A stretch of 64,000 nt of DNA from BOG-1184 sp049514575 (GTDB taxonomy: Bacteria > Fibrobacterota > Chitinivibrionia > Chitinivibrionales > Chitinispirillaceae), in contig JBEKUX010000004.1 in the NCBI GenBank assembly GCA_049514575.1, forward strand, positions 1 through 64,000, read 5' to 3'. The position numbers and the translations under genes were made by a program. Below are positions 8,101 through 16,984 of the stretch, one piece after another. The number at the start of each line of letters is the position of its first letter. Position 1 is the stretch's first letter. The notes under the pieces were generated by a model, which searched no databases, had not been told where the DNA came from, and worked only from the letters and a program-made list of their open reading frames with translations.

Positions 8101-11100
8101 CTCGCCGACGAATTTCGCTATGGCATTATCCTGGTTCTTTTCGAGGTATTTCTTGTACGACCGCACCGCAGCGTCGGTCTTCTTCTGCTGGAGATAGAGG
8201 TCGCCAAGCGCCTTGTATTCGGTCGAAGCCGACGGGTTCATCGCGATGGCCTGCTCATAGGTCATGGCCGCGGCCGCGCCGTTGCCGCTCTTCAGCTGGC
8301 ATTCGGCGAGCGATGAGAGCAGCGCGCTGTTTTTCGGATCGAGCTGCGAGGCCCTGTCGTACAGGGAAGCGGCCTTGGTATACTGGCCCTGTCTGCGGAA
8401 AATGTCGCCAAGCCGGGAATACATCGTTACGTCGGCCTCGTTGGCCGCAATGGCCGCCGAAAGCACCGAAACGATTTCCTGCTCGTTCCCTCCCATAACC
8501 ACGAGTTCCGCATACCGTTTGTAAAAGCCCCGTGCGCTCGAATCGGCCCTGACCAGCGTGCGGTAGGCGGTGAGCGCCCCCATGCGGTCCTTCCGTTCGT
8601 ACAACAGGTCGCCGATCGTCCGCTGGGCCATAGCGTCGCCGGGTTTCAGTTCGGCATATTTCTTGAGATACACGAGCGCTTCGTCCTTGGTGCCGTTGCG
8701 GAGCGTCAGCTCGTACAGCGTATTGAACACGTCGGCGCTCTGCGGCATGAGCAGGGAAAGCTGTTTGTAAATCGGAAGGGCCTTGGCATCGTCGCGGGCC
8801 TGGTAGCAGGCCTTGCCGTACATGAACAGGAACTGGGGCGAGCGGGAATCGGCGCCGCCGACCATGGCGAGGTACTTCACCGCTTCGGGATAGTTTTTCT
8901 GGGTCATGGCCTGTTCGCCGATATATTTCGCGAGCGCGTTATCGCTGTTCTTTTCAAGGTATTTCTTGTACGACCGTACCGCTGCGTCGGTTTTCTTCAG
9001 CTGCAGGTAAAGGTCGCCGAGCGCCTTGTATTCCCTGTTGGCGGCCGGGTTCATGGCGATCGCCTGCTCATACGTCATGGCCGCGACTTCGGCGTCGCCG
9101 TTCTTTGCCTGACATTCGGCAAGCGACGAGAGCAGCGCCCCGTTCTTCGGGTCGAGCTGCGAGGCTTTTTCGAACATCTGAATGGCCTTGGGAAAATTGC
9201 CGGCTTTTTTGTAGATCTCACCGAGCTGCGAATACATGGCGACGGTTGCTTCACCCGCGGCAATGGCCCCGTTCATGGCCTGCATGACCTCCTGCGGCGT
9301 GCCCTGGACGCTGACCAGCGCCACATACCGTTCATAAAATCCTCTGGCGGTGGGGTTGGTCCTGAGCACGGCCCGGTAGGCCGCCAGGCTCCCCTGCAGA
9401 TCTTTCAGGTTGTACAGAAGATCGCCCAGCGCAAGGAGCGCCCGGTCGTCGGACGGTTCGAGCGCCGTGTATTTTTTCAGGTAATCGGCGGCACTGGCAA
9501 GATCGTTGTTTTTACGAGCGATTTCATAGAGCGTTCTGAACGCATCCGCGTTTCTGGGCGTAATCACGATCAGGCGCCTGAACAGTTCCTCGGTCTTCCG
9601 CATATCGCCGAGCTGATAGGCGGCGGTACCGTACCGGAACAGATAATCGGCCTTGCCCGCCTCATCGCCGCTCACCCTGCCGAGATACGCGACCGCATCC
9701 TTGTAATTTTTCTGATCGAATTCATAGTCGCCCACGAGCCTGGCAATCCTCGAATCGCCCGGCGCTTTGTCAAGGTACTTTTTATATGCGGTGATTGCCT
9801 GGCTCTTTTTACCCTGCTGCGAATACAGGTCGCCGAGCGCCTTCTGCTCCATAAAACTTCCGGGTTTGATCGCGGTCGCCTGTTCGTAGGAAAGGATCGC
9901 GTCGGAGATTTTTCCGGACTTTGCCTGGCACGCCGCCAGTGCCGAAAGCACATCGAAGTTCTGCGGGTTGATCTGGAGCGCCCGCTGGTACATTTCGATC
10001 GCCAAGGCAAAGTTCCCCTGTTTCTGATAGAGGTCGCCGAGCGTCGAGAAAATCGTTTCGTTCGCCTCGTTGGCCCTCACCGCGGCCGAAAGCGCGGACA
10101 CCACCTCCATGTCAGGCGCCTTGAGCGTCATGACCAGTTCGGCGTATCTCTTGAAAAATCCTTTGATGTTCGGGTCTGCCCTGAGCGCGGCGCGGAAGGC
10201 CGTAACCGCGCCGCTGAAATCCTTGCGGTCGTACAGCAGGTTGCCAAGATCGCGTTCGGCCCCGGCATCGCCGGGCACCAGTTCGACATATTTTGAAAGG
10301 TACAGGACCGCGTCGCCGGAATTGCCGAGCCTGGTCGAGATCTCCGCGAGGCTCTTCACGATCTGCGGGTCCCGCGGCGAGAGCACCATGAGGTCTTTGT
10401 ACGTGGCCAGGGCCTCGCGCAGGTCGTTCGTGGACATCGCGTATTTCGCGTACCGGACGCGCGAGGTCACGTCGTGTTTGTCAAGAGACATGATGGTTTT
10501 GTCGGCCTCGGCCAGCATCTGGAAATCGTTCGTCTTTTCGTAGCACAACGCAAGATCAAGCCACAGGTTCTTGTCGCCCGGCGATTTTTTCACGATTTTT
10601 TCGAGCAGCTGGCGGGCGCCCTGGTAGTTCTTTTCGGTGAAATAAATACGGGCGAGTATCTGCTGGGGAACGGCCAGAGACGAGTCGTAGTGAAGCGCCG
10701 ATTCGGCCGCGTCGCGTGCGATATCGATCTGCTTGGCTTCCCACGCCGCCTTGGTCATTCCTTCGGCGGCCTCGGCGGAAGGTTCGAGCATGAAACTTTT
10801 CTGGAAATATTTGAGCGCTTCGCCGAATTTGCCCGCCTTCAGATTGTATTGACCGAGGGCAAGCTGGATTTTCGGATTGTTGGGCTGCAGACTGACCAGC
10901 TTCTCCTGGATCGTCTGCGCTTTTTCCGCCTGGCCTATCGCCGCATAGATCTCGGAAAGGCGGCCGTATGCTTCCACGTTCTGCGGATCGCGTGCGATCA
11001 CGTTTTCCAGAATAGGGATCGCGCGTTCCCTGTTTCCCATACCCCCGAGCGCGTCGGCGAGAAGGAAGGCGATGTCCTTCACCACCATTCCTTTAGGGTC

Positions 11101-12081
11101 GGCGTTATAAAGGAATTGCAACTGTGCCAGCGCTTCGGCAAAATTCTTCTTTTTAAGATACCACCGGCCCACCTTTTCGTGCACCGTCATTGCCTCTTTT
11201 GCCGTCGAAGGTCCGAATTTCGCCGCCGCAGCGCTGTAGACCCTCATATAGGAATCTTCGCTTTCGCCGCTCTTCTCAAGGCTCACGGCATACTGATAAA
11301 AATCACCGACGTTCATCTGCGTCTGGTCGACCTTCGCGTAATTCTCGCTGCACGGTTTGTATTGCTCCTGCATGAAGTAGATGCGGGCAAGCTCGAGTAC
11401 GGCAGGGCCGCGGGCGAACTTGGGATCCTGCGAAGCGATCTTCAGGTAAACGATCGCTGAGTCGAGCTGGTTCTGCGACCGGCAGGCGGTCGCGATCATT
11501 GCGGCGATTTCCGCGCTCGGGCCGCTGCGCATGGCGACCTTCAGGAGCGACAGCGCCTTCTGATAGTCGTTGGCTTTATAGTATAAAAGGCCCAGCTCGC
11601 GGTTCGCCACCACGTTCGACGGGTCGGATTCAACGACGCGTTCGAGCGCCGCCTTCGCCTCAGCGGGTTTCTGGAGAGCAATGCAGGCGCGAGCGTATTC
11701 CCAGCTGGCATCGCCGGTCGCCTTGAGGTCCATGGCCTTTTTCGCCATGTCCACGGCTGTCTCAGGCTGCTTCAGGTTGTTGTAGACGCGGGCGCAGCCA
11801 AGATATGCTTCGTAGTTTTTGCCGGAGCGGAGCGACACCATGAAACAGGCCAGGGCCTTTTCATTGAAATCCTGCTTCTCGTACGCAGCGCCAAGCTTTG
11901 CCCAGATCCCGGCATCGCGATTGCCGACCGGAATATTATCTTCGGCGTATTTGATGGCATCGGCAAATTTCCCGGACGATATAAGCCGGTCAAAAGTATC
12001 GTCAGCCGCGGCCGACAGGACAATGATGCCCACCGCCAGGAAAGCCTTCGGGGCAAAACGTTTCAGCGCTCGTACAATCAT
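5122..12081 (-). CDS. Giant secreted TPR protein (2319 residues) with tandem super-repeats
   Basis: After an N-terminal signal peptide (hydrophobic residues about 13-25, ending SAAA) the whole protein is tetratricopeptide repeats: the G-LY---G---A / P---A--LG consensus recurs throughout. From about residue 578 to 1900 the TPRs are organised in units of 271-273 residues, each opening with a variant of GFYKRYAELV (five occurrences). TPR arrays bind proteins or peptides; the partner is unknown. The location is probably periplasmic or outer-membrane-associated, given the signal peptide. The start has a good GGAGG, and a dyad lies just upstream. I cannot assign a function; a scaffold in envelope or gliding/secretion machinery is only a possibility. 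Confidence 0.85.
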   Translation of the reverse strand: MIVRALKRFAPKAFLAVGIIVLSAAADDTFDRLISSGKFADAIKYAEDNIPVGNRDAGIWAKLGAAYEKQDFNEKALACFMVSLRSGKNYEAYLGCARVYNNLKQPETAVDMAKKAMDLKATGDASWEYARACIALQKPAEAKAALERVVESDPSNVVANRELGLLYYKANDYQKALSLLKVAMRSGPSAEIAAMIATACRSQNQLDSAIVYLKIASQDPKFARGPAVLELARIYFMQEQYKPCSENYAKVDQTQMNVGDFYQYAVSLEKSGESEDSYMRVYSAAAAKFGPSTAKEAMTVHEKVGRWYLKKKNFAEALAQLQFLYNADPKGMVVKDIAFLLADALGGMGNRERAIPILENVIARDPQNVEAYGRLSEIYAAIGQAEKAQTIQEKLVSLQPNNPKIQLALGQYNLKAGKFGEALKYFQKSFMLEPSAEAAEGMTKAAWEAKQIDIARDAAESALHYDSSLAVPQQILARIYFTEKNYQGARQLLEKIVKKSPGDKNLWLDLALCYEKTNDFQMLAEADKTIMSLDKHDVTSRVRYAKYAMSTNDLREALATYKDLMVLSPRDPQIVKSLAEISTRLGNSGDAVLYLSKYVELVPGDAGAERDLGNLLYDRKDFSGAVTAFRAALRADPNIKGFFKRYAELVMTLKAPDMEVVSALSAAVRANEANETIFSTLGDLYQKQGNFALAIEMYQRALQINPQNFDVLSALAACQAKSGKISDAILSYEQATAIKPGSFMEQKALGDLYSQQGKKSQAITAYKKYLDKAPGDSRIARLVGDYEFDQKNYKDAVAYLGRVSGDEAGKADYLFRYGTAAYQLGDMRKTEELFRRLIVITPRNADAFRTLYEIARKNNDLASAADYLKKYTALEPSDDRALLALGDLLYNLKDLQGSLAAYRAVLRTNPTARGFYERYVALVSVQGTPQEVMQAMNGAIAAGEATVAMYSQLGEIYKKAGNFPKAIQMFEKASQLDPKNGALLSSLAECQAKNGDAEVAAMTYEQAIAMNPAANREYKALGDLYLQLKKTDAAVRSYKKYLEKNSDNALAKYIGEQAMTQKNYPEAVKYLAMVGGADSRSPQFLFMYGKACYQARDDAKALPIYKQLSLLMPQSADVFNTLYELTLRNGTKDEALVYLKKYAELKPGDAMAQRTIGDLLYERKDRMGALTAYRTLVRADSSARGFYKRYAELVVMGGNEQEIVSVLSAAIAANEADVTMYSRLGDIFRRQGQYTKAASLYDRASQLDPKNSALLSSLAECQLKSGNGAAAAMTYEQAIAMNPSASTEYKALGDLYLQQKKTDAAVRSYKKYLEKNQDNAIAKFVGEQALDQKNYSEAVKYLGMVSGDEARSPAFLLMYGKACYNTRDESKALGIYKQLAVLMPDNADVFQTLYDLQSNAGQKDEALANLKKYAALKPGDASAQRTLGDMLYERKDAAGALVAYRAALKANPQAKGFYKRYAELVLSSPIQEEKIKVLQGAIEAGEADAAMYRMLADIYRSQGLCPKAIPYYQKSIQLDPRDATLLSSLADCQVKSGAVQDAILTYEQATEMNPAANKEYKALGDLYMQQKKTDQAIRAYKKYVDKNPSEAALAKFIGEEEYKAKNYTEAKKYLGMVSGDETKTVPFLTIYGKTSYAAKDYPTALSIYKQLALLTPRDPEVFKTLYEISGQMEKPDDVITYLKRYTALSPADAGAQKFLGEQLYDRKDFTGSFAAYQAALRADPGLKGFYKRYVELVLKVGRPEDRIPALNSAIAAGEADATMFGALGDLYKAAGNCAKAIPLYGKALDADAKNTALMFSQAECQAKSGQVKEATLSYEQALAMNPSATTEYKTLGDLYMQENKTDAALGAYRKYLEKSPTDSRIAKIVAKAAFAAKKYDESYKYYGMVKDDNSPDYLAEYGLSAIQAQNYTTAIAELEKLRATAGELGSLRATAYKALAEAYEKSGDAKKAAEVLNSYVKLPGVKDPDAAYRRAAVYESINAGLAATMYEDNIKAYPNDYRNYFKLGSSYAKQAATAAKGIKYLEKCASLADTIPQVWLDLGQLYGSMNRNQDMINAFRKYIQLDQQNVDAILKIGETLLAKKMTDDAMMFLEMANSLKDNDPKIMTILARGYLMTKRRDEGAKLIEKVIKVSNGNIDDDLRSTLIDVYLETGQYQQAITEINNLLTKKRTNPLLLKFAKALLATGMYPEAANAVEDIKATEPENLDAIMTLGRIQVAQKKYNEAIETYKEALYINQYYAPAMVERANVYLIQAKFQWAKTFYERALKVDPKLAMAHLGLARVAKASKDTAVVQAELDKAKELDPDNKEILDEIKSSR
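6380..10350 (-). repeat. About five tandem 813-819 bp super-repeats inside the TPR gene
   Basis: The text encoding the GFYKRYAELV block recurs at about 6889, 7705, 8518, 9331 and 10150, giving spacings of 816, 813, 813 and 819 bp, all multiples of three. Units 2-4 are especially similar at the DNA level; the outer units diverge towards the ends. Boundaries are approximate. Confidence 0.85.
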
Positions 12082-12100
12082 AGATAATCCTCCGCAATCG

Positions 12101-12114
12101 TTGTAGCACTACAA
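12101..12114. promoter_or_regulatory. Dyad TTGTAG-CA-CTACAA upstream of the TPR gene
   Basis: Perfect 6-bp arms with a 2-bp centre lie 20 bp before the TPR-gene ATG, between it and TATATT-like A/T-rich sequence in the divergent intergenic region 12082-12279. It could be an operator or a small 5'-UTR hairpin. No known regulator is implied by the text. Confidence 0.35.
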
Positions 12115-12279
12115 TTAGGGTGAGAGAGATCAAAATATACAATTTATGATACTACATTTAAAGGGAAAAAAAGAACTTTCTTATCTTTAGAGTTTTTAGG
12201 GTGATACCTTTGTTTAAGCCGCGGGAAAACAACCGATAGCGGCGTTCCTGGTTAGCAATTATTTTCTATCATTATTTTT

Positions 12280-13794
12280 ATGAAAACGGTCGTCTCAACT
12301 TTCTTCGCTGTGCTGGTCTGTTTCACCGGAATCCAACGGGTAATTGGCGAACCGGTTTCTGTTGCCCCGCATGGAAACGACAGCGGAGCAGCGGTTGACA
12401 GCCTTGCAGCATTCAACCCGGCTGAGGACACCACTGCCGCGGATACGGAGTACGCGCCGCGCACGTCCGCTCCGCTTTTCCTTCCCGAAGACAGTCTCTT
12501 CAAAGACGAAAAAGAGGCCGGGCACGTTGATTCAACACGGGTTTCTGCGCAGACCGATACTTCCGGAACAGTCGCTGCAATGGATACGCCTGGACGTCGC
12601 CCCGACTCCGGAGCTTTGGAACTGTCCGAAACCGTGCATCTTTACCCGGGCATATCGGTGGAGCAACATGCGCTTGCCCGCCTGATGCTTGACTATTTCT
12701 ATAATGCCGACTGGGACAGTTCCGATATTGCCGCGAAAAACCTGCAGAAGCTGGAAAAAGAACAACAGCTTCCTCCGCTCAGCGCTCTGCTCATGGTGGG
12801 CGTTCGGGTGCTCCGCGTCCTCCACGGCGAGTATGAAAACGACCGCATCAAAAAGGCCTTACGGCGCGACGTCGACAAAATCTCTGCCAGAGGACTGGAA
12901 CGTGCGGACCCTAAAAGAAACCCGGACTCCTGCAGAGCAACCAACCTGCTCATCACCGGCGGCATCAAGGGGTTTGTGGCGGCGCTCGACATAGACCGGA
13001 ACCCGATCAATGCCGCCTTGAGCGGGCTCTCCTCGCTGAAATTACTGAAAAAAGCGATTGAACGCGACACCACGATGAACGACGCCTACCTGGGACTGGC
13101 CCTGTTCAATTGCGTCATGTCAAAGGCGCCCGCCATCGTGCGGGGAGCTCTCGCCATAATCGGTCGGAAGGTGTCGCTTGCGAAAGGGGTGTCGTATCTG
13201 CGCATTTGCGCCTACCGGGGGTGCTATACAAATGAAACAGCCAAACTCTGCCTGACCGAATTTCTCTCACCCTTTCTCGACAATGAAGCAAGGGAGAAAC
13301 GGATGGTCATCCGCTCCCTCGAACGGCAGTACCCCCGCAACCCATTTTTCACATTTCTGGAGTTTGAGGAAATCCTCTGTTTTCAGCCCGCAGGCCTGTT
13401 CGGCTTCTCGTTCAAAGAACGCATGCAGCAGCAGATGGGCCGGTTTGTCGTGTCCGACTACAGTTCGAAATGCTATGCAAACCTCGTGAAATGGCAGTAC
13501 CTGCTCATCGATCCTTTTCCTTCAGAAGAGCTTGCGCCGGACAAAACCTTCAAACTGCGCGGGTTCTCTTATTATCCCGTGTTTCTGCAGGCGCTTCGCG
13601 AAAAAATCCTGCACGGCAGCGACAGTACGGAGACAACAACCGACAGGGACCATCGGCTGCGCTTCATCGCCGCCATGGGCGCCAGGGCCGAACGGATGCT
13701 TGACGCATCAGACCAGATGCCCGCGAACCAGAAGGGGTTGTATCTGTGGCATGTCAGGGACGCGCTTAAAATAGACAAAGAACAGAAAAAATAG
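12280..13794 (+). CDS. Secreted protein of unknown function, helical-repeat-like
   Basis: I do not recognise a characterised family. The 504-residue product has a signal peptide (residues 1-23, ending VIGEP), then a low-complexity Ser/Thr/Asp-rich linker to about residue 120, then a helical region with TPR-like spacing (ALARLMLDYFYNADWDSS, LLKKAIERDTTMNDAYLGLA). That layout suggests a periplasmic or surface TPR-related protein. It is divergent from the giant TPR gene, so a shared regulatory region is plausible. No Shine-Dalgarno is visible before the ATG. Confidence 0.7.
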   Translation: MKTVVSTFFAVLVCFTGIQRVIGEPVSVAPHGNDSGAAVDSLAAFNPAEDTTAADTEYAPRTSAPLFLPEDSLFKDEKEAGHVDSTRVSAQTDTSGTVAAMDTPGRRPDSGALELSETVHLYPGISVEQHALARLMLDYFYNADWDSSDIAAKNLQKLEKEQQLPPLSALLMVGVRVLRVLHGEYENDRIKKALRRDVDKISARGLERADPKRNPDSCRATNLLITGGIKGFVAALDIDRNPINAALSGLSSLKLLKKAIERDTTMNDAYLGLALFNCVMSKAPAIVRGALAIIGRKVSLAKGVSYLRICAYRGCYTNETAKLCLTEFLSPFLDNEAREKRMVIRSLERQYPRNPFFTFLEFEEILCFQPAGLFGFSFKERMQQQMGRFVVSDYSSKCYANLVKWQYLLIDPFPSEELAPDKTFKLRGFSYYPVFLQALREKILHGSDSTETTTDRDHRLRFIAAMGARAERMLDASDQMPANQKGLYLWHVRDALKIDKEQKK

Positions 13795-13818
13795 CCTTCA
13801 CGGATAAATATTTTTTCC

Positions 13819-13880
13819 GTAGGGGCGATTCATGAATCGCCCATTGTATTGTGTAGAGACGCACGGCCGTGCGTCTCTAC
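13819..13880. repeat. Composite of two palindromes, inverted copy of 3610-3669
   Basis: GTAGGGGCGATTCATGAATC followed by GCCC (13819-13842), a 10-bp spacer, then the 28-bp perfect palindrome with half-site GTAGAGACGCACGG (13853-13880). This is the reverse complement of the element at 3610-3669 except for a 2-bp longer spacer and a fuller left palindrome. It lies 25 bp after the preceding stop codon, at the edge of the AT-rich island. Confidence 0.85.
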
Positions 13881-13961
13881 AAACCGACCCCGCCGCTGTT
13901 GAAATTTAAGCAGGCGTTTTGGAAAGAAGAAAGGTGGAGGTTTTGAGAGAGTTGCCTAACG

Positions 13962-15587
13962 TTATTCTTCTTCTTTATCAAATATTGTTGTTTGCTCACT
14001 ATCTTTTCTAGTAAACTTTTCTGCTTTCTTGAAAGTTGCCGGTGCATGATAAGGCATTTCAATTTTTTTACCCTCAAGTAATTCTCCGACAGTAATGATC
14101 TGAATTTTAGGAAATTTCTTTCCTAATGCTTCCGCTTCATACAAATCTGCCGCACTTGCCTCTTTTACCATATTTCTGGTAGGTTCTTCCATTGAAATCA
14201 AAACACCCATTTCAGCCTTTTCCCTTTCAAGAACACCGTTCAAATCGCGTATATGCGAAGAATGAACTTGACCTGCTTTTACTGAAAAAATCATCTGCTT
14301 GGTTTTGCCTGATTCGTCATCGTGAAAAAACAATCTGCCGTCAATTCCTTTATCCGCCCCCTTTTTCTGTTCAACCGGTCGAGCACCGACAAGGCCGAGC
14401 GCCCACCACTGGAATTGGTAGGGATCAGATTGCGCGAGTTCCTGAGCGCCGGAAAGGTCGGCTGGTTCACCGATGACTTTATATTGTTTTGAAATTTCAA
14501 CGCCGAAAGTGTCGCGGAGGCGATGTTTCATTAAGGAAATTGCCAAATGAGTAATGTCAATGCCAATCCAATTTCTATTTAATTTTTGGGCGACATTAAT
14601 AGTAGTTCCGCATCCACAGAAGGGATCAAGAATAATGTCACCATCATTACTGCTTGCAGAAACAATTCGTTCCAAAAGAGCTTCTGGCTTCTGTGTCGGA
14701 TACCCTAACCGCTCTTGAGCTTGTGAGTTTATTGGAGGAATATCCGTCCAAATGCATTGGAGCGCGACTCCATCAGCTTCATCTAAATATCTTTTTAATC
14801 TAGGAAATCCGCCTTTTTCTGGGAAGTATATTTTTCCTTCTTTGACGAGTTTCTCAAGTTCAACATGCGTGGTCCTCCAATGCCTACCTATCGCCCGTAC
14901 GCTGAATCCTCTCCAATCTTCCCCTGATTGACCTGATGTGGTGCCTGCGCCAGTCAAGTTGTCATCATACCAAAGTCTGCCATCAGAATCTTTTCTTTTA
15001 AATCTTTGCAAAAACTTATCATCGAAGGCAGTGTGGATTGTATTCCAAGTATATGCGTTGGTTTTGGTATAGAATAGGATATGATCGGAATTTGATCCAT
15101 AGCGCTTAGCAGTGCTATGAGCACTAGTGCGTTTCCAAATAATTTCATTTTTAAAGTTTTTAGGACTGAAGATAGAGTCCAAAATCAATTTTAAATAATG
15201 ACTTGCTGATGAATCGCAGTGTAAATAAAGGCTGCCTGTATTTTTTAAGACCCTATGCAACTCTAACAACCGAGGTGCCATCATTGACAAGTAAGCCATC
15301 ATGTCGCTTTCACCAAGAAAAGATCTCAATGATTGCATTAAAATCGAAATGGTGCCACCTTTTTCAACAATCTCACGGTATGCAAGAGCTGCTGATTGAT
15401 CCCAGTGCCATGTATCATCAAATGCTTTTATTTGAGCGGTTGCTCCTGAACCATTCTTTTCAGCAAAAAGTACGTTATAATTGACATTGCTGTTAAATGG
15501 CGGATCAAGGTACACAAGATCAACAGATTCATCTTTGATGTACCTTTTCAGAATATCAAGGTTATCGCCATAATAAAGAGTATTCAT
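13962..15587 (-). CDS. Fused DNA methyltransferase / Mrr-like restriction endonuclease
   Basis: The N-terminal two-thirds is an amino-methyltransferase of the beta circular order: catalytic motif DPPF at residues 28-31 comes before the AdoMet motif DPFCGCGTT at 321-329, followed by NWIGIDI. DPPF predicts N6-adenine (or N4-cytosine) methylation. The C-terminal part has the pattern WW near 394, KGIDG at 413-417 and FSVKAG near 434-439, which matches a PD-(D/E)XK Mrr-type nuclease core. One chain could therefore methylate and cut. I chose the start at MNTLYYGDN (15587) because AGGGA lies just before it; an upstream in-frame ATG at 15632 lacks a binding site. AT-rich composition suggests horizontal transfer. 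Confidence 0.85.
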   Translation of the reverse strand: MNTLYYGDNLDILKRYIKDESVDLVYLDPPFNSNVNYNVLFAEKNGSGATAQIKAFDDTWHWDQSAALAYREIVEKGGTISILMQSLRSFLGESDMMAYLSMMAPRLLELHRVLKNTGSLYLHCDSSASHYLKLILDSIFSPKNFKNEIIWKRTSAHSTAKRYGSNSDHILFYTKTNAYTWNTIHTAFDDKFLQRFKRKDSDGRLWYDDNLTGAGTTSGQSGEDWRGFSVRAIGRHWRTTHVELEKLVKEGKIYFPEKGGFPRLKRYLDEADGVALQCIWTDIPPINSQAQERLGYPTQKPEALLERIVSASSNDGDIILDPFCGCGTTINVAQKLNRNWIGIDITHLAISLMKHRLRDTFGVEISKQYKVIGEPADLSGAQELAQSDPYQFQWWALGLVGARPVEQKKGADKGIDGRLFFHDDESGKTKQMIFSVKAGQVHSSHIRDLNGVLEREKAEMGVLISMEEPTRNMVKEASAADLYEAEALGKKFPKIQIITVGELLEGKKIEMPYHAPATFKKAEKFTRKDSEQTTIFDKEEE

Positions 15588-15655
15588 ACCGTCCCTTCTG
15601 AAAACATGTATCCGGCTTGGAGCTCCCACCATCAGGCTAAATTTGTTAGGGCAAT

Positions 15656-16459
15656 TTATAATTTGACAACTTTAAACAGTATTTGCAGTATTATCGGAAT
15701 TCCAAAAAGTGCAATAATTGCACCAATAACTTTTCTGGTGATTTTTTCCTTACGTAAATGCTCTGGTCCAAAATCAAATTCAACAGATGGCCACAGATCA
15801 AAATATCGTTGTCTTAAAAAGCCCCACCAAAGTAGAAGCATGATAATTGTTCCAAACGTCCAAAAGATCATTAAATAAATGCCTATCATTGCCAGATGCG
15901 AGTGAGTGTATAAATAACAAATTGATGATGAGAACAACCCGGATGGCTTGTCTGTGGATGATTGATAATTAATAAATTTCATCCATTTTATCAATAAAGA
16001 TACGCAAAGCCACCCTACGTTAATAGATGAGATGTTGAAAATAAGCCATTCGTACTTTCTAAACCATGTTGATTGCGGGTGAACGGCATTTATAGCGGCC
16101 ATAATAGCTTCGTGTTTTAATGTAACCCAATCATCTTGGCTTGCAGAAACAGATAACGTATTATACCAAAAACCACTACTTTCACCATGATTTAATTGAA
16201 GGGTAATGTCCATATTCTCATCATAAACATGAAAATTATATGAAATTGACAATATCCGCTTTAAGTCCAATAAACTATCCAAGCTAGAAGTGTCCGAAAA
16301 TTGATGGGTTTCATTTCCCGTACAACCTAAAGTGATGTCATATTTCTTATGTTTAGATTGAGTAGAATCATAAATATTTTTAAATATATTTGCCAGCCGA
16401 ATGATGTCAGCTTTTGAAAAAATCTTTTCCTCAATATTTACGGATATTTTCTTGCCCAT
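15656..16459 (-). CDS. Unknown membrane protein of the AT-rich island
   Basis: Not recognised. The 267 residues split into a soluble N-terminal half (about 1-135) rich in Asp, Asn and Ser, and a membrane half with three likely helices: around 138-160 (IFNISSINVGWLCVSLLI), 190-216 (MIGIYLMIFWTFGTIIMLLL) and 244-264. It lies 69 bp upstream of the methyltransferase-nuclease gene on the same strand and shares its low GC content, so they were probably acquired together. A role as an accessory or membrane effector of a defence island is speculation. Confidence 0.6.
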   Translation of the reverse strand: MGKKISVNIEEKIFSKADIIRLANIFKNIYDSTQSKHKKYDITLGCTGNETHQFSDTSSLDSLLDLKRILSISYNFHVYDENMDITLQLNHGESSGFWYNTLSVSASQDDWVTLKHEAIMAAINAVHPQSTWFRKYEWLIFNISSINVGWLCVSLLIKWMKFINYQSSTDKPSGLFSSSICYLYTHSHLAMIGIYLMIFWTFGTIIMLLLWWGFLRQRYFDLWPSVEFDFGPEHLRKEKITRKVIGAIIALFGIPIILQILFKVVKL

Positions 16460-16496
16460 AGATTAATCCTTTAATGTATTAAATGCCATTTTCATT

Positions 16497-16868
16497 TTAC
16501 TCTTTTATTGGATTTGGCTCAATCCATGTAGTTTTGCTTTCATCGGTATGGTCTTCAGCAATAAAGTTACTAACTAGCCTTGCATATAACATAGGATTAT
16601 CTCCACAAGTTATTCTTCCTCGATATTCCTTCGCTGGATATGGATTGAAGCTCTTGTTTTTTGCATATTTGCCTTTTTCTATTAATGAGAATGTTAACTG
16701 AACATAAAGCAGTTCAATAATTTGTTTAACTTTATCGACAGACCAATGTGGATTGAAAATAGCAACTATTTTATTCTTCGGCTTAGCATGCTCCCCACTA
16801 TAATCCCAAGTCACAAGCCATGCTTTAATACCTTTATTTTTAATTTTCATTCTACCGCGCATTTTCAC
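16497..16868 (-). CDS. Small protein of unknown function, AT-rich island
   Basis: Not recognised. It encodes up to 123 residues, opening with basic text and then a compact domain with KAWLVTWDYSG and IVAIFNPHWSVDKVKQIIEL. The listed start is a GTG; ATG codons two and six residues later are equally possible and none has a strong ribosome binding site. It lies 37 bp upstream of the membrane-protein gene, same strand and similar base composition, making a three-gene cassette ending just before uvrC. Confidence 0.55.
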   Translation of the reverse strand: MKMRGRMKIKNKGIKAWLVTWDYSGEHAKPKNKIVAIFNPHWSVDKVKQIIELLYVQLTFSLIEKGKYAKNKSFNPYPAKEYRGRITCGDNPMLYARLVSNFIAEDHTDESKTTWIEPNPIKE

Positions 16869-16984
16869 ATAAAAACCGGGAAGGGGGTAAAATGCATGAT
16901 TCAGACAACCCTCTCAAATAAATTAGGTATTCCTGACAACAAATACAAATCTTCCATCGCCTCTGCGTCAAATATTTTTCATCC

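Noticed and set aside
10474..11460. 328-residue plus-strand open frame inside the giant TPR gene
   Set aside because: Antisense shadow created by the GC-skewed codons of the TPR repeats; no recognisable protein features.
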